From assembly GCF_019048065.1 (NCBI RefSeq), contig NZ_CP077291.1, forward strand, positions 1,860,001-1,924,000: a stretch of DNA of 64,000 bases, given 5' to 3'. Every line of letters begins with the position of its first letter. The stretch's first letter is position 1. The translations under genes were made by a program, and so were the position numbers. Source of the stretch: Citrobacter farmeri (GTDB lineage Bacteria; Pseudomonadota; Gammaproteobacteria; Enterobacterales; Enterobacteriaceae). This document shows positions 46,839 through 60,944 of the stretch, piece by piece. The notes under the pieces are model-generated. The model saw only the letters and a program-made list of their open reading frames with translations, was not told the origin of the DNA and searched no databases.

Positions 46839-47585
46839 ATGGCATTGTTGGAAATCTGTTGTTACAGCATGGAGTGCGCGCTCACGGCGCAGCAAAACGG
46901 TGCGGACCGCATTGAACTGTGTGCCGCGCCAAAGGAGGGGGGCTTAACGCCGTCACTGGGCGTATTGCGCTCGGTCCGTCAGGCGGTGACGATTCCGGTG
47001 CATCCCATTATCCGTCCGCGCGGTGGCGATTTCTGTTATACCGACGGTGAGTTCGCTGCGATGCTGGACGATGTACGAACCGTGCGCGAACTGGGTTTTC
47101 CCGGACTGGTAACCGGTATTCTTGATCCTGATGGTCACGTTGATATGCCGCGTATGCAGCAGATTATGGATGCAGCGGGCCCACTGGCGGTGACCTTCCA
47201 TCGCGCCTTTGACATGTGTGCTAATCCGTTAAATGCGCTGGAGAATCTTGCAGAATTGGGGATTGTCAGAGTGCTGACGTCGGGGCAAAAATCTGACGCA
47301 GTGCAAGGTTTAGCAAATATTTTGGAACTTATTGCTCAACCCGGTGCTCCAATCATTATGGCCGGAGCGGGGGTTCGCGCAGAAAATTTGTCGCGTTTCC
47401 TGGATGCCGGGGTACGGGAAGTACACAGCTCTGCCGGAACCTTGAGGGTGTCACCGATGCGTTATCGCAATCAGGGTTTGTCAATGTCGACAGACAAGCA
47501 AGCGGATGAATATTCCCGCTATGCAGTAGACGGCAAGGCGGTTGCTGAGATGAAAGGAATCATCGTTCGCCATCAGGCCAAATGA
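46839..47585 (+). CDS. cutC: CutC family protein
   Basis: TIM-barrel protein of 248 residues, the E. coli length when started at ATG 46839 ([13 protein letters not shown]). The historical role in copper homeostasis is disputed. Conserved cysteines occur in the first ten residues (CCYSMEC) and in DMCANP. The barrel repeats [23 protein letters not shown] and EVHSSAG are intact. Follows yecM directly; a good terminator is downstream. Confidence 0.93.
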   Translation: MALLEICCYSMECALTAQQNGADRIELCAAPKEGGLTPSLGVLRSVRQAVTIPVHPIIRPRGGDFCYTDGEFAAMLDDVRTVRELGFPGLVTGILDPDGHVDMPRMQQIMDAAGPLAVTFHRAFDMCANPLNALENLAELGIVRVLTSGQKSDAVQGLANILELIAQPGAPIIMAGAGVRAENLSRFLDAGVREVHSSAGTLRVSPMRYRNQGLSMSTDKQADEYSRYAVDGKAVAEMKGIIVRHQAK

Positions 47586-47630
47586 TTTTACCGTTGCATC
47601 ATGTCGCCCAATATGATGCTTGCTCGTACC

Positions 47631-47664
47631 AGGCCCCTGCCCATTCAACAGGGGCCTTTTTTTA
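47631..47664 (+). terminator. Terminator of yecM-cutC
   Basis: AGGCCCCTG (47631-47639) pairs with CAGGGGCCT (47649-47657), followed by seven T residues. Confidence 0.9.
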
Positions 47665-47690
47665 CGCTAAATTCAGCTGATGAATGAAAC

Positions 47691-47725
47691 CGTAGGCCGG
47701 ATGCGCCTCGCTTATCCGGCCTACG
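47691..47725. repeat. REP element between cutC and cmoB
   Basis: CGTAGGCCGGAT and ATCCGGCCTACG form a near-perfect palindrome of the REP type between convergent genes. Confidence 0.8.
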
Positions 47726-47735
47726 ACCCACAACA

Positions 47736-49880
<2,145 letters not shown>

Positions 49881-49931
49881 ACAAACTCCCTTTAAAATGG
49901 CTGATGGCACTGTCTATGATAGGTGGCAATT

Positions 49932-50750
49932 TCAGAAAAGAGAAGATTGCTGTGGAATGGACGGAGCAGTTCCAATGTCCGGCAAGACGTTGTGTAGGTC
50001 CTGCCACAAGGTATCAACCAGCTCCGGAGCCTGCGCGATATCGGGGGTATGCAAAAAAAGATACGGCGTGGCGGTCTGCGCCCAGAGTGGTAATTTTTGT
50101 AGCCATGCGGCAAAGAATTCCCGATTTTGCTGCATGTCATCGCTGCCGATAAAGCGCACCAGCGGATGGTTCGCGGTGACGACCGCATGCACCGGCAGCT
50201 TCGGTTTCTTGCGCTGAGCATCGCGGATGGCTTCATTGTGTGCGCGGGCCGCGTGTACCGGACGACTGTCGAGGATCACCCGATTCACCCCGCGCTGATG
50301 CAAACCACTGTTGAGCTGCTGTTCAGCGCTACCTTTGGCGAAAAACTCTGGGTGACGCACTTCGACGCCGTAGGTAAACGTCTGCGGCAAGGAATCGAGA
50401 AAATGCCAGAGGGCAGGGAGATCGCGTGGACCAAAGCTGGCGGGTAATTGCAGCCAGTACTGACCGATGCGGGTTTCCAGCGGTGACAGTCGGGTCAGAA
50501 ACTCGTGGAGCAAATCATCGCAGTTGCGTAAAGCCGCCTGATGGGAAATGGTCGCCGGAAATTTAAAACAGAAACGGAACGCATCCGTCGTTTGCGCGTG
50601 CCAGCGTGCAACAATCTCTGCTTTTGGCAACGCGTACAGGGTAGTGTTGCCCTCCACGCAGTTAAAGTGGCGGGCATACTCTTCAAGACCGGTGATGCCA
50701 AGACGTACCCATTTTGGGTGCGACCATTGTGGCAGGCCAATATAGATCAT
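49932..50750 (-). CDS. yecE: DUF72 family protein YecE
   Basis: Protein of 272 residues with a TIM-barrel-like DUF72 fold; no activity is established. The N-terminus [18 protein letters not shown] and conserved [19 protein letters not shown] and [13 protein letters not shown] segments match E. coli YecE from memory. Its start overlaps the yecD stop by four bases, suggesting the two act together. Confidence 0.9.
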   Translation of the reverse strand: MIYIGLPQWSHPKWVRLGITGLEEYARHFNCVEGNTTLYALPKAEIVARWHAQTTDAFRFCFKFPATISHQAALRNCDDLLHEFLTRLSPLETRIGQYWLQLPASFGPRDLPALWHFLDSLPQTFTYGVEVRHPEFFAKGSAEQQLNSGLHQRGVNRVILDSRPVHAARAHNEAIRDAQRKKPKLPVHAVVTANHPLVRFIGSDDMQQNREFFAAWLQKLPLWAQTATPYLFLHTPDIAQAPELVDTLWQDLHNVLPDIGTAPSIPQQSSLF

Positions 50751-51313
50751 AAGGCGTTGACGATCTCTTCTGTACTGCGCACGCGCGCGATGCGAGGGAA
50801 AATGTGCGACAGGCTGTTCTGATGTTGATCGGCGCTGGCGGCGCTACAGGCGTCTTCGGCAATCACCAGACTAAAGCCCAGTTCCCAGGCGTTTCGCGCG
50901 GTGGACTCGACGCCGATGTTGGTCGAAATCCCGCACAGCACGAGGGTGTCGATACCACGACGGCGTAACTGAAGCTCCAGGTCTGTGCCATAGAATGCGC
51001 CCCACTGGCGTTTGGTGACTTCCAGATCGCTGTCGGCTTTGCCCAGCGCCTTTGGATACGTCCACCAGTTTTCCGGCAGCGCTTTAGCCGGGGCCTGTGC
51101 GTCAACAGGCTGTTTGAGCGCTTCAGCGTAATCGTCAGACCAGCCTACGCGGACCATCACTACCGTTGAGCCTTTAGCACGAAATGTCTGCGCCAGTTGC
51201 GCCGCACGTGCCACCACGTCATTGGCTGAATGAGGGCCGCCGGCAAAGGGCAGGATCCCTTCCTGCAGGTCAATAATGACCAGGGCTGTCGTTTTAGCGT
51301 TCAGTTGTAACAT
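50747..51313 (-). CDS. yecD: Isochorismatase-family hydrolase YecD
   Basis: Cysteine-hydrolase superfamily protein of 188 residues from ATG 51313 (E. coli length; an ATG at 51328 adds five residues). The catalytic elements are Asp in LVIIDLQEG, Lys in [12 protein letters not shown], and Cys in [17 protein letters not shown]. The substrate is unknown; relatives hydrolyse isochorismate, nicotinamide or N-carbamoyl compounds. Coupled to yecE. Confidence 0.9.
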   Translation of the reverse strand: MLQLNAKTTALVIIDLQEGILPFAGGPHSANDVVARAAQLAQTFRAKGSTVVMVRVGWSDDYAEALKQPVDAQAPAKALPENWWTYPKALGKADSDLEVTKRQWGAFYGTDLELQLRRRGIDTLVLCGISTNIGVESTARNAWELGFSLVIAEDACSAASADQHQNSLSHIFPRIARVRSTEEIVNAL

Positions 51314-51448
51314 GGTAACTCCCGTCAAAAATCAAAATTCCGTTACACCTTAATCGCGATTGCGTGTGTAAGGAGCGACAATTTTTGTTATTTTTTGTGA
51401 GAATTCGCAAGGCTCGTCCAGGAAACAGGCGTACAGTCAGTACCGGAC

Positions 51449-51477
51449 TTATCGTGCGGCAGAATTTCCAGTATAAT
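51449..51477 (+). promoter_or_regulatory. Candidate aspS promoter
   Basis: TTATCG (-35, 51449-51454) and perfect TATAAT (51472-51477) are separated by 17 bases, about 100 bases before the aspS start. No gene is seen in the 264 bases between yecD and aspS. Confidence 0.55.
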
Positions 51478-51577
51478 AGCCGCCTTTTTCATTCAGTTGT
51501 GACATACAGTTAAAGCTGCGACATCGTGGCCTGCAAGACAGGCGACAATCCGCCTGCGGCTAATTAAGGGATATCTC

Positions 51578-53365
51578 ATGCGTACAGAATATTGCGGACA
51601 GCTCCGTTTGTCCCACGTGGGGCAGCAGGTGACTCTGTGTGGTTGGGTCAACCGTCGTCGTGATCTTGGTAGTCTGATCTTCATCGACATGCGCGATCGC
51701 GAAGGTATCGTGCAGGTGTTTTTCGATCCGGATCGGGCGGACGCGTTAAAGCTGGCCTCTGAACTGCGTAATGAGTTCTGCATCCAGGTGACGGGCACCG
51801 TGCGTGCGCGTGACGAGAAAAACGTCAATAGCGAGATGGCAACGGGCGAAATCGAAGTGCTGGCCTCTTCGCTGACGATCATCAACCGGGCAGAATCACT
51901 GCCGCTTGACTCCAACCACGTGAACACCGAAGAAGCGCGTCTGAAGTACCGCTATCTGGATCTGCGTCGCCCGGAAATGGCGCAGCGCCTGAAAACCCGC
52001 GCGAAGATCACCAGCCTGGTGCGCCGCTTTATGGACGATCACGGTTTCCTTGATATCGAAACCCCGATGCTGACCAAAGCCACGCCGGAAGGTGCGCGTG
52101 ACTATCTGGTTCCTTCCCGCGTGCATAAAGGTAAATTCTACGCGCTGCCGCAGTCTCCTCAATTGTTCAAACAATTGCTGATGATGTCCGGTTTTGACCG
52201 CTACTATCAGATCGTCAAGTGCTTCCGCGACGAAGACCTTCGTGCTGACCGTCAGCCAGAATTTACCCAGATCGATGTGGAAACCTCCTTCATGACCGCC
52301 GAACAGGTGCGTGAAGTGATGGAAGCGCTGGTGCGTAGCCTGTGGCAGGACGTGAAAGGTGTGGATCTGGGCGACTTCCCTGTCATGACTTTTGCTGAAG
52401 CTGAACGTCGTTACGGTTCCGATAAACCGGATTTGCGTAACCCAATGGAGCTGGTGGACGTTGCCGACCTGCTGAAGGCCGTTGAGTTCGCTGTGTTCTC
52501 TGGTCCGGCGAACGATCCGAAAGGACGCGTTGCTGCGCTGCGCGTTCCGGGCGGCGCTGCACTGAGCCGTAAGCAGATCGACGACTACGGTAATTTCATT
52601 AAGATCTACGGCGCGAAAGGTTTGGCTTACATTAAAGTCACCGAGCGTGCGAAAGGTCTGGAAGGCATCAACAGTCCGGTGGCGAAATTCCTCAATGCGG
52701 AAATCGTGGAAGCGATCCTTGAGCGCACTGGCGCGCAAGATGGCGATATGATTTTCTTCGGCGCGGACAACAAGAAAGTGGTTGCCGATGCGCTGGGCGC
52801 GTTACGTCTGAAACTGGGCAAAGACCTGAGCCTGACTGACGAAACGAAATGGGCGCCGCTGTGGGTTATCGATTTCCCGATGTTCGAAGATGACGGTGAA
52901 GGTGGTCTGACCGCAATGCACCATCCGTTCACCTCACCGAAAGACATGACGGCTGCGCAACTGAAAGCTGCACCGGAAGACGCGGTGGCGAACGCCTATG
53001 ATATGGTCATCAACGGCTACGAAGTGGGTGGTGGTTCCGTGCGTATTCACAGCGGTGAAATGCAGCAGACCGTGTTTGGCATTCTGGGTATCAATGAACA
53101 GGAACAGCGTGAGAAATTTGGCTTCCTGCTGGACGCGCTGAAATACGGTACGCCGCCGCACGCTGGCCTGGCATTCGGCCTTGACCGTTTGACCATGCTG
53201 CTGACCGGTACCGATAATATCCGCGATGTTATTGCCTTCCCGAAAACCACCGCCGCGGCCTGCCTGATGACCGAAGCGCCGAGCGTTGCTAACCCAACAG
53301 CGCTGGCTGAACTGGGTATTCAGGTCGTTAAGAAAGACAATAAAGAGTCGTTGGAGAACGAATAA
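51578..53365 (+). CDS. aspS: Aspartyl-tRNA synthetase
   Basis: Class II synthetase charging tRNA-Asp; 595 residues, five more than E. coli through a longer charged C-terminal tail ([13 protein letters not shown]). The N-terminal anticodon OB domain ([21 protein letters not shown]) is followed by the catalytic domain. Motif 2 is [27 protein letters not shown] and motif 3 is [10 protein letters not shown] bacterial insertion (GAD) domain lies between. The stop is one base from nudB. Confidence 0.97.
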   Translation: MRTEYCGQLRLSHVGQQVTLCGWVNRRRDLGSLIFIDMRDREGIVQVFFDPDRADALKLASELRNEFCIQVTGTVRARDEKNVNSEMATGEIEVLASSLTIINRAESLPLDSNHVNTEEARLKYRYLDLRRPEMAQRLKTRAKITSLVRRFMDDHGFLDIETPMLTKATPEGARDYLVPSRVHKGKFYALPQSPQLFKQLLMMSGFDRYYQIVKCFRDEDLRADRQPEFTQIDVETSFMTAEQVREVMEALVRSLWQDVKGVDLGDFPVMTFAEAERRYGSDKPDLRNPMELVDVADLLKAVEFAVFSGPANDPKGRVAALRVPGGAALSRKQIDDYGNFIKIYGAKGLAYIKVTERAKGLEGINSPVAKFLNAEIVEAILERTGAQDGDMIFFGADNKKVVADALGALRLKLGKDLSLTDETKWAPLWVIDFPMFEDDGEGGLTAMHHPFTSPKDMTAAQLKAAPEDAVANAYDMVINGYEVGGGSVRIHSGEMQQTVFGILGINEQEQREKFGFLLDALKYGTPPHAGLAFGLDRLTMLLTGTDNIRDVIAFPKTTAAACLMTEAPSVANPTALAELGIQVVKKDNKESLENE

Positions 53366-53366
53366 T

Positions 53367-53810
53367 ATGACATTTAAGCGTCCTGTTTCTGTCCTGGTCG
53401 TGATTTTTGCCCAAGAGACGAAACGGGTGCTGATGTTGCAGCGACGCGATGACCCTGAATTCTGGCAGTCGGTTACCGGCAGTGTGGAAGAAGGGGAGAC
53501 CGCGTCGCAGGCCGCCATGCGTGAAGTAAAGGAAGAGGTCGCCATCGACGTTGCGTCTGAGCAACTGACCTTAATTGACTGTCAGCGCACGGTGGAATTT
53601 GAGATTTTTTCACATTTACGTCATCGCTATGCACCGGGTGTGGTGCGCAACACAGAATCCTGGTTCTGCCTTGCGCTGCCGCGCGAGCGGCAGATCGTTT
53701 TTAGCGAACACCTGACCTACCAGTGGCTTGATGCGCCAGCTGCGGCGGCGCTCACCAAGTCATGGAGCAACCGGCAGGCGATTGAAGAATTTGTAATTAA
53801 CATCGCCTGA
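53367..53810 (+). CDS. nudB: Dihydroneopterin triphosphate pyrophosphatase NudB
   Basis: Nudix hydrolase of folate synthesis, removing pyrophosphate from dihydroneopterin triphosphate. 147 residues from ATG 53367 (MTFKRPVSVLVVIF); E. coli is 150. The Nudix box is complete, from GSVEEGETASQAAMREVKEE. It starts one base after the aspS stop and ends 27 bases before yebC, so these form an operon. Confidence 0.95.
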   Translation: MTFKRPVSVLVVIFAQETKRVLMLQRRDDPEFWQSVTGSVEEGETASQAAMREVKEEVAIDVASEQLTLIDCQRTVEFEIFSHLRHRYAPGVVRNTESWFCLALPRERQIVFSEHLTYQWLDAPAAAALTKSWSNRQAIEEFVINIA

Positions 53811-53837
53811 GAAGGCATGCTTTTTGAGGAAATATTT

Positions 53838-54581
53838 ATGGCAGGTCATAGTAAATGGGCCAACACCAGACATCGTAAAGCGGCGCAGGATGCTAAGCGC
53901 GGCAAAATTTTCACCAAGATCATTCGTGAACTGGTGACGGCGGCTAAACTTGGCGGCGGCGATCCGGATGCGAACCCGCGTCTGCGTGCAGCTGTGGACA
54001 AAGCGCTGGCAAACAACATGACCCGTGACACCCTGAACCGTGCAATCGCCCGTGGCGTGGGCGGTGATGATGATGCGAACATGGAAACCATCATCTATGA
54101 AGGTTACGGTCCTGGCGGCACGGCGGTTATGATTGAATGCCTGTCTGATAACCGTAACCGTACGGTGGCAGAAGTGCGTCACGCGTTCAGCAAATGCGGC
54201 GGTAACCTGGGGACGGATGGTTCTGTCTCCTACCTGTTCAGCAAGAAGGGCGTGATCTCCTTCGAAAAAGGGGATGAAGATGCGATCATGGAAGCGGCGC
54301 TGGAAGCCGGTGCGGAAGACGTTGTGACCTTCGATGACGGGGCAATTGACGTCTACACGGCATGGGAAGAGATGGGCAAAGTCCGTGACGCGCTGGAAGC
54401 GGCGGGTCTGAAAGCCGACAGCGCTGAAGTCTCGATGATCCCGTCAACCAAAGCGGACATGGATGCGGAAACCGCACCGAAACTGATGCGTCTGATCGAC
54501 ATGCTGGAAGATTGTGACGACGTGCAGGAAGTCTACCACAACGGTGAAATCTCTGATGAGGTTGCCGCTACATTAGAATGA
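53838..54581 (+). CDS. yebC: YebC/PmpR family protein
   Basis: Conserved protein of 247 residues (E. coli 246). YebC-family proteins were annotated as transcription regulators, but recent work shows that they help ribosomes translate proline-rich stretches. Start ATG 53838 ([17 protein letters not shown]) has GAGGAAATATTT upstream; a longer start at 53817 is less likely. It belongs to the aspS-nudB-yebC-ruvC cluster. Confidence 0.95.
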   Translation: MAGHSKWANTRHRKAAQDAKRGKIFTKIIRELVTAAKLGGGDPDANPRLRAAVDKALANNMTRDTLNRAIARGVGGDDDANMETIIYEGYGPGGTAVMIECLSDNRNRTVAEVRHAFSKCGGNLGTDGSVSYLFSKKGVISFEKGDEDAIMEAALEAGAEDVVTFDDGAIDVYTAWEEMGKVRDALEAAGLKADSAEVSMIPSTKADMDAETAPKLMRLIDMLEDCDDVQEVYHNGEISDEVAATLE

Positions 54582-54615
54582 TGTGGCTTAATCCCGTTAC
54601 AACCGGAGGCGCGTG

Positions 54616-55137
54616 ATGTCCATCATTCTCGGTATTGATCCGGGCTCCCGCGTCACCGGTTACGGCGTGATTCGTCAGGTAGGCAGGCAACTGACATATC
54701 TCGGCAGCGGCTGCATTCGCACCAAAGTCGACGATCTTCCTTCACGCCTTAAGCTAATTTATGCCGGTGTGACGGAAATCATCACCCAGTTTCAGCCCGA
54801 CTACTTTGCCATCGAGCAGGTGTTTATGGCGAAAAACGCCGATTCTGCGCTCAAACTGGGGCAGGCGCGTGGGGTGGCGATTGTCGCGGCAGTGAACCAG
54901 GAACTGCCGGTATTTGAGTACGCGGCGCGTCAGGTGAAGCAGACGGTAGTCGGCATAGGTAGCGCAGAGAAAAGCCAGGTGCAGCACATGGTGCGAACCT
55001 TGCTGAAACTGCAGGCTAATCCGCAGGCGGATGCGGCAGATGCGCTGGCCATCGCCATTACCCACTGCCATGTCAGTCAGAATGCGATGCAAGTGAGTGA
55101 GTCGCGCCTCAATCTCGCGCGAGGTCGCTTGCGATAA
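54616..55137 (+). CDS. ruvC: Holliday junction resolvase RuvC
   Basis: Dimeric Mg-dependent endonuclease cutting Holliday junctions during recombination. 173 residues from ATG 54616, the E. coli length; a GTG at 54613 directly precedes it. The acidic catalytic residues are Asp7 (GIDPGSR), Glu66 (FAIEQVF) and an acidic pair near 138-141 ([11 protein letters not shown]). GGAGGCGTG ribosome site. Followed by a hairpin. Confidence 0.97.
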   Translation: MSIILGIDPGSRVTGYGVIRQVGRQLTYLGSGCIRTKVDDLPSRLKLIYAGVTEIITQFQPDYFAIEQVFMAKNADSALKLGQARGVAIVAAVNQELPVFEYAARQVKQTVVGIGSAEKSQVQHMVRTLLKLQANPQADAADALAIAITHCHVSQNAMQVSESRLNLARGRLR

Positions 55138-55147
55138 TGTTAAATGA

Positions 55148-55174
55148 GGCTGGATATCTATCCAGCCTTTTTTT
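55148..55174 (+). terminator. Hairpin and T run after ruvC
   Basis: GGCTGGATA and TATCCAGCC pair with a two-base loop and run into seven T residues. It separates ruvC from ruvAB, whose promoter should lie in the 41 bases that follow or be read-through. Confidence 0.88.
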
Positions 55175-55214
55175 ATGATACAGCTTTACTTTCGGCCCAA
55201 CGCAGGAGCGTAAC

Positions 55215-55826
55215 GTGATAGGCAGACTCAGAGGCATCATTCTGGAAAAACAACCCCCGCTGGTGTTACTCGAAGTGGGCGGCGTCGGCTATGAAGTGCA
55301 TATGCCAATGACCTGTTTTTATGAGCTCCCGGAATCCGGAAAAGAAGCCGTTGTCTTTACCCACTTCGTGGTGCGCGAAGACGCACAGCTACTGTACGGC
55401 TTTAACAATAAACAAGAGCGCACGTTGTTCAAAGAGCTCATCAAAACTAACGGCGTCGGGCCAAAACTGGCGCTGGCGATCCTGTCCGGGATGTCCGCAC
55501 AGCAGTTCGTTAACGCTGTCGAACGTGAAGATCCTGCCGCGCTGGTGAAACTGCCAGGTATCGGCAAAAAGACGGCGGAACGACTGATTGTTGAAATGAA
55601 AGACCGCTTCAAAGGTCTGCATGGCGATCTCTTTACGCCAGCCGCCGATCTGGTGCTGACCTCGCCGGCGAGTCCGGCTACGGACGATGCCGAACAGGAA
55701 GCGGTTGCGGCGCTGGTGGCGCTGGGCTATAAACCACAGGAAGCCAGCCGCATGGTGAGCAAAATCGCTCGCCCGGATGCCAGCAGCGAAACACTGATCC
55801 GCGAAGCCCTGCGCGCCGCGTTATGA
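55215..55826 (+). CDS. ruvA: Holliday junction branch-migration protein RuvA
   Basis: Tetrameric DNA-binding subunit that loads RuvB onto junctions. 203 residues, GTG start at 55215 after CGCAGGAGCG. The OB domain ([15 protein letters not shown]) is followed by two helix-hairpin-helix motifs ([12 protein letters not shown] and [16 protein letters not shown]). The flexible linker and RuvB-binding C-terminal domain end [10 protein letters not shown]. ruvB begins eight bases after. Confidence 0.98.
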   Translation: MIGRLRGIILEKQPPLVLLEVGGVGYEVHMPMTCFYELPESGKEAVVFTHFVVREDAQLLYGFNNKQERTLFKELIKTNGVGPKLALAILSGMSAQQFVNAVEREDPAALVKLPGIGKKTAERLIVEMKDRFKGLHGDLFTPAADLVLTSPASPATDDAEQEAVAALVALGYKPQEASRMVSKIARPDASSETLIREALRAAL

Positions 55827-55831
55827 GGTAA

Positions 55832-56845
<1,014 letters not shown>

Positions 56846-56853
56846 TTCCTCGA

Positions 56854-56922
56854 GCCTGATGGCGCTTCGCTTATCAGGCCTACCCGATGTTGTAGGCCCG
56901 GCAAGCGAAGCGCCACCGGGCA
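56854..56922. repeat. REP/BIME between ruvB and znuB
   Basis: GCCTGATGGCGCTTCGC...TTATCAGGCCTAC and GTAGGCCCGGCAAGCGAAGCGCCACCGGGCA form facing REP-type palindromes between convergent genes. Confidence 0.8.
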
Positions 56923-56924
56923 AA

Positions 56925-57710
56925 TCAGGCCGCTGCCTTCTTCGACATACTCAGAATAAACAGCAGTGCGGCGCACAGTACGACTGACGGACCCGCAGGG
57001 GTATCGTAAAAGGCCGAGAAGGTCAGCCCGCCTGTAACCGCTATCATCCCAACCCCTACCGCAACGCCCGCCATCTGTTCTGGCGTACGGGCAAAACGCC
57101 GCGCCGTGGCCGCAGGGATAATCAACAACGAGGTAATGATCAGCGCCCCGACGAACTTCATCGCCACGCCAATGGTTAAGGCGGTAACCAGCATCAACAG
57201 CAGCTTCACGCGCTGCAACTTCACGCCGTCAACAAACGCCAGATCGGGGCTGATGGTCATCGACAGCAGATTGCGCCATTGCCAGAAGAGGATCGCCAGC
57301 ACGACAACCACGCCAATGGCGATAGAAATTAAATCGTCCGGTGTAACGGCCAGCAGATCGCCAAACAGGTAGGCCATCAGATCCACACGGATATTTGACA
57401 TCAGGCTGACCACCACCAGACCCAGCGACAGCGCACTGTGCGCCATAATGCCTAGCAGCGTATCAATGGCGAGGTGAGGGCGTTTCTCCAGCCACACCAG
57501 ACCTGCCGCGAGCATCAGCGTGACGGCAATCACGGCATAGAAAGGGTTGACATCCAGCAACAGTCCAAAGGCGACGCCAAGCAGCGACGCATGCGCCAGC
57601 GTATCGCCAAAATAGGACATCCGACGCCAGACGACGAACGAACCCAGCGGGCCTGCCGCACAGGCCAGCATGATCCCGGCTAACCAGCCGGGCAATAATA
57701 ATTCAATCAT
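56925..57710 (-). CDS. znuB: Zinc ABC transporter permease ZnuB
   Basis: Inner-membrane permease of the high-affinity zinc importer. 261 residues, ABC-3 metal permease family with about eight helices, starting [21 protein letters not shown]. The conserved [18 protein letters not shown] segment and the late [15 protein letters not shown] segment, linked to the metal path, are present. Overlaps znuC by four bases. Confidence 0.96.
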   Translation of the reverse strand: MIELLLPGWLAGIMLACAAGPLGSFVVWRRMSYFGDTLAHASLLGVAFGLLLDVNPFYAVIAVTLMLAAGLVWLEKRPHLAIDTLLGIMAHSALSLGLVVVSLMSNIRVDLMAYLFGDLLAVTPDDLISIAIGVVVVLAILFWQWRNLLSMTISPDLAFVDGVKLQRVKLLLMLVTALTIGVAMKFVGALIITSLLIIPAATARRFARTPEQMAGVAVGVGMIAVTGGLTFSAFYDTPAGPSVVLCAALLFILSMSKKAAA

Positions 57711-58462
57711 GAGTGACCATTTCCCCGACGCAGCACAATACGACCCTGCAGATCGTGGCGATGATTATGATGATGACGATAAATTCCCAATTGTTCCGCG
57801 CCGCGAGGACCGAACATTGAGATAAATTCCGGGTGCATGGAAACGATTTCAGGTGTGCCAGAACAACAAATATGGTGGTTCAGACACAGCACTTCGTCGG
57901 TTTTTGCCATTACCAGATGCAGGTCATGGGACACCATCAGCACGGCGCAGTCCAGTTCGCGACGTAGCTGATCGATAAGGTCATACAGCGCGACCTGGCC
58001 ATTGACATCCACGCCCTGGGTGGGCTCGTCAAGCACCAGAAGCTGTGGCTGGTTGAGGAGTGCGCGTGCTAACAGTACGCGCTGAGTTTCTCCTCCGGAG
58101 AGCTTTTGCATCGGCGCGTCAATCAGATGTCCGGCCTGCACGCGCTTCAGGGCCGGCAGGATGTCATCTTTCTTCGTTCCGGGGCGCAGACGCAAGAAAC
58201 GACTGACGGTGAGCGGCAGTGTGGTATCGAGATACAATTTCTGCGGGACGTAGCCAATTCGCAGCTTGCCGTTACGCTTGATCACCCCTTCATCCGGGGC
58301 TACCAGCCCGAGGACGGCCCGAACAAGAGTTGACTTCCCGGCACCATTTGGGCCGAGCAGCGTTAAAATTTTTCCAGGTCTCAGTTCGAGCGAAACGTCA
58401 GAAAGGACGCGGCGCTGACCGAAAGAGACCGAGACATTTTCCAGTGAAACCAAAGTCGTCAT
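57707..58462 (-). CDS. znuC: Zinc ABC transporter ATPase ZnuC
   Basis: Cytosolic ATPase of 251 residues powering zinc import. Walker [16 protein letters not shown], signature [15 protein letters not shown], Walker [13 protein letters not shown] and H-loop MVSHDLHLV. The tail is rich in histidine ([12 protein letters not shown]), which may sense or bind zinc. Divergent from znuA across a Zur operator, coupled to znuB. Confidence 0.97.
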   Translation of the reverse strand: MTTLVSLENVSVSFGQRRVLSDVSLELRPGKILTLLGPNGAGKSTLVRAVLGLVAPDEGVIKRNGKLRIGYVPQKLYLDTTLPLTVSRFLRLRPGTKKDDILPALKRVQAGHLIDAPMQKLSGGETQRVLLARALLNQPQLLVLDEPTQGVDVNGQVALYDLIDQLRRELDCAVLMVSHDLHLVMAKTDEVLCLNHHICCSGTPEIVSMHPEFISMFGPRGAEQLGIYRHHHNHRHDLQGRIVLRRGNGHS

Positions 58463-58489
58463 GTCAATTTTAGTCTTGCAGAAGTTATA

Positions 58490-58511
58490 GAATGTTATAA
58501 TATCACATTTC
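58490..58511. promoter_or_regulatory. Zur operator in the znuA-znuCB intergenic region
   Basis: GAATGTTATAATATCACATTTC matches the E. coli Zur box (GAAATGTTATAnTATAACATTTC) over both arms. It lies in the 78 bases between divergent znuC and znuA, so zinc-bound Zur would repress both. Confidence 0.85.
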
Positions 58512-58540
58512 TCACATTCATTACGATGATTGGTCGCATT

Positions 58541-59485
58541 ATGTTACATAAAAATACGCTTCTTTTCGCTGCATTATCCGCCGCTCTTTGGGGCAGTGCA
58601 ACACAGGCGGCAAATGCCGCTGTGGTCGCCTCCCTGAAACCTTTAGGGTTCATAGCTTCTGCCATTGCTGATGGCGTTACGGATACACAAGTCTTACTTC
58701 CGGATGGGGCATCCGAACATGACTATTCATTGCGTCCATCTGACGTAAAACGCTTACAGGGCGCGGACTTAGTTGTCTGGATTGGACCTGAGATGGAGGC
58801 GTTCATGGAAAAATCCGTCAGTAACATTCCCGAGGCTAAGCAGGTAACGATTGCGCAGCTCAATGACGTGAAACCGTTGCTCATGAAAGGAGCAGACGAT
58901 GATGATGATGACCACGGTCACGATCATGGGCACGCCGAAAAAGGTGACGCACATCACCATCATGGTGATTACAACATGCATCTTTGGCTCTCCCCAGAGA
59001 TAGCGCGGGCCTCAGCGGTTGCAATCCATGAAAAATTAGTGGAACTTATGCCGCAAAGTCGAGCCAAACTTGACGCCAACCTGAAGGATTTTGAGGCACA
59101 ATTAGCCACAACCGATAAGCAGGTTGGTAACGAGCTCGCACCACTCAAGGGTAAAGGTTATTTCGTTTTTCACGACGCCTATGGCTATTACGAAAAACAC
59201 TACGGGCTCACTCCGCTGGGTCATTTCACCGTCAACCCTGAGATACAACCTGGTGCGCAGCGTTTACATGAAATAAGAACACAGTTGGTTGAGCAAAAAG
59301 CAACCTGCGTTTTTGCTGAGCCACAGTTCAGGCCAGCGGTCGTTGAAGCCGTTGCGAGAGGGACATCCGTTCGAATGGGAACGTTGGATCCCCTCGGGAC
59401 AAATATCAAACTGGGTAAAACGAGCTATTCAGCGTTCTTGAACCAACTAGCGAACCAGTATGCGAGCTGCCTGAAAGGAGATTAA
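58541..59485 (+). CDS. znuA: Periplasmic zinc-binding protein ZnuA
   Basis: Cluster A-I solute-binding protein delivering zinc to ZnuBC. 314 residues from ATG 58541 ([12 protein letters not shown]); E. coli has 310. An ATG at 58526 would add MIGRI. Signal peptide ends about residue 29 ([12 protein letters not shown]). A charged loop near 115-145 has an Asp run then alternating His and Asp ([18 protein letters not shown]), known to bind extra zinc. Metal ligands are expected in SEHDYSLRP and FHDAYGY. Divergent from znuCB. Confidence 0.96.
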   Translation: MLHKNTLLFAALSAALWGSATQAANAAVVASLKPLGFIASAIADGVTDTQVLLPDGASEHDYSLRPSDVKRLQGADLVVWIGPEMEAFMEKSVSNIPEAKQVTIAQLNDVKPLLMKGADDDDDDHGHDHGHAEKGDAHHHHGDYNMHLWLSPEIARASAVAIHEKLVELMPQSRAKLDANLKDFEAQLATTDKQVGNELAPLKGKGYFVFHDAYGYYEKHYGLTPLGHFTVNPEIQPGAQRLHEIRTQLVEQKATCVFAEPQFRPAVVEAVARGTSVRMGTLDPLGTNIKLGKTSYSAFLNQLANQYASCLKGD

Positions 59486-59500
59486 TGAGGAAGTGAATAC

Positions 59501-60823
59501 GTGCAACAGATAGCCCGCTCTGTCGCCCTGGCATTTAATAATCTGCCAAGACCCCATCGCGTTATGTTGGGGTCGCTTACTGTTCTGACACTGGCCGTCG
59601 CTGTCTGGCGGCCTTATGTTTATCACCCGGAATCCACCCCCATTGTTAAAACGATCGAACTGGAGAAGAGCGAAATTCGTTCACTGCTCCCGGAGGCCAG
59701 CGAGCCTATCGATCAGGCAGCGCAGGAAGATGAAGCGATTCCTCAGGATGAACTGGACGACAAAACCTCAGGGGAAGCTGGCGTTCATGAATATGTGGTT
59801 TCGACGGGCGATACGCTCAGCAGTATTCTGAACCAGTACGGCATTGATATGGGAGATATCACACAGCTTGCCGCCTCCGATAAAGAACTGCGTAATCTGA
59901 AGATTGGTCAACAACTCTCCTGGACACTGACGGCGGACGGCGATTTACAACGACTGACGTGGGAAATGTCGCGTCGCGAAACCCGTACCTATGACCGTAC
60001 TGCGGCGAACGGCTTTAAGATGAGCGCTGAAACGCAGCAGGGCGACTGGGTAAACAGCCTGATGAAAGGTACTGTCGGCAACAGCTTCGTGGCCAGCGCG
60101 AAAAATGCCGGGCTGACCAGCGCGGAAATCAGTGCGGTGATTAAAGCGATGCAGTGGCAGATGGACTTCCGCAAATTGAAAAAAGGCGATGAGTTCTCTG
60201 TACTGATGTCCCGCGAAATGCTGGACGGCAAGCGTGAGCAGAGCCAGCTGCTGGGCGTGCGTCTGCGTTCAGAAGGTAAAGATTACTACGCTATCCGTGC
60301 CGAAGACGGTAAGTTCTACGACCGCAACGGTACCGGGCTGGCGAAAGGTTTCCTGCGTTTCCCGACGGCGAAACAGTTCCGCATTTCGTCTAACTTTAAT
60401 CCGCGCCGTACTAACCCGGTTACCGGGCGTGTCGCACCGCACAGAGGTGTGGACTTCGCGATGCCGCAGGGGACACCGGTGCTGTCTGTTGGTGATGGTG
60501 AAGTCGTTGTCGCGAAGCGCAGTGGGGCCGCCGGGTATTATGTGGCGGTGCGTCACGGTCGTACCTATACCACGCGCTATATGCACCTGCGTAAGCTGCT
60601 GGTGAAACCAGGACAAAAGGTTAAACGTGGCGACCGTATCGCGCTTTCTGGTAACACCGGGCGTTCTACCGGCCCGCACCTGCACTATGAAGTGTGGATC
60701 AACCAGCAGGCGGTTAACCCGTTGACCGCGAAACTGCCGCGTACCGAAGGGCTGACCGGTAAAGATCGTACCGATTACCTGGCGCAGGTCAAAGAGGTTC
60801 TGCCGCAGTTACGCTTCGATTAA
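59501..60823 (+). CDS. mepM: Murein DD-endopeptidase MepM
   Basis: Periplasmic M23-family zinc peptidase that cuts D-Ala-mDAP crosslinks, needed for cell-wall growth. 440 residues, GTG start at 59501. One N-terminal membrane anchor (GSLTVLTLAVAVW). A LysM-like domain follows (HEYVVSTGDTLSSILNQYG, about 95-140). The peptidase domain has HRGVDF and HLHYEVW with the zinc ligands. Directly after znuA, with a GAGGAAGTGA ribosome site; the gene pair matches E. coli. Confidence 0.96.
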   Translation: MQQIARSVALAFNNLPRPHRVMLGSLTVLTLAVAVWRPYVYHPESTPIVKTIELEKSEIRSLLPEASEPIDQAAQEDEAIPQDELDDKTSGEAGVHEYVVSTGDTLSSILNQYGIDMGDITQLAASDKELRNLKIGQQLSWTLTADGDLQRLTWEMSRRETRTYDRTAANGFKMSAETQQGDWVNSLMKGTVGNSFVASAKNAGLTSAEISAVIKAMQWQMDFRKLKKGDEFSVLMSREMLDGKREQSQLLGVRLRSEGKDYYAIRAEDGKFYDRNGTGLAKGFLRFPTAKQFRISSNFNPRRTNPVTGRVAPHRGVDFAMPQGTPVLSVGDGEVVVAKRSGAAGYYVAVRHGRTYTTRYMHLRKLLVKPGQKVKRGDRIALSGNTGRSTGPHLHYEVWINQQAVNPLTAKLPRTEGLTGKDRTDYLAQVKEVLPQLRFD

Positions 60824-60837
60824 TCATTCATGACATC

Positions 60838-60872
60838 AAAGCCGGTACGCAGCGCGTGTGCCGGCTTTTTTA
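60838..60872 (+). terminator. Terminator after mepM
   Basis: AAAGCCGG (60838-60845) pairs with CCGGCTTT (60861-60868), followed by a T run, between mepM and lpxM. Confidence 0.8.
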
Positions 60873-60944
60873 TTTTGTGCGCGGCAGGGTGCGCCGCTAC
60901 ACTATCATCAGATTTACTTTTGCGTCATCAGGCACTGGATAAGC

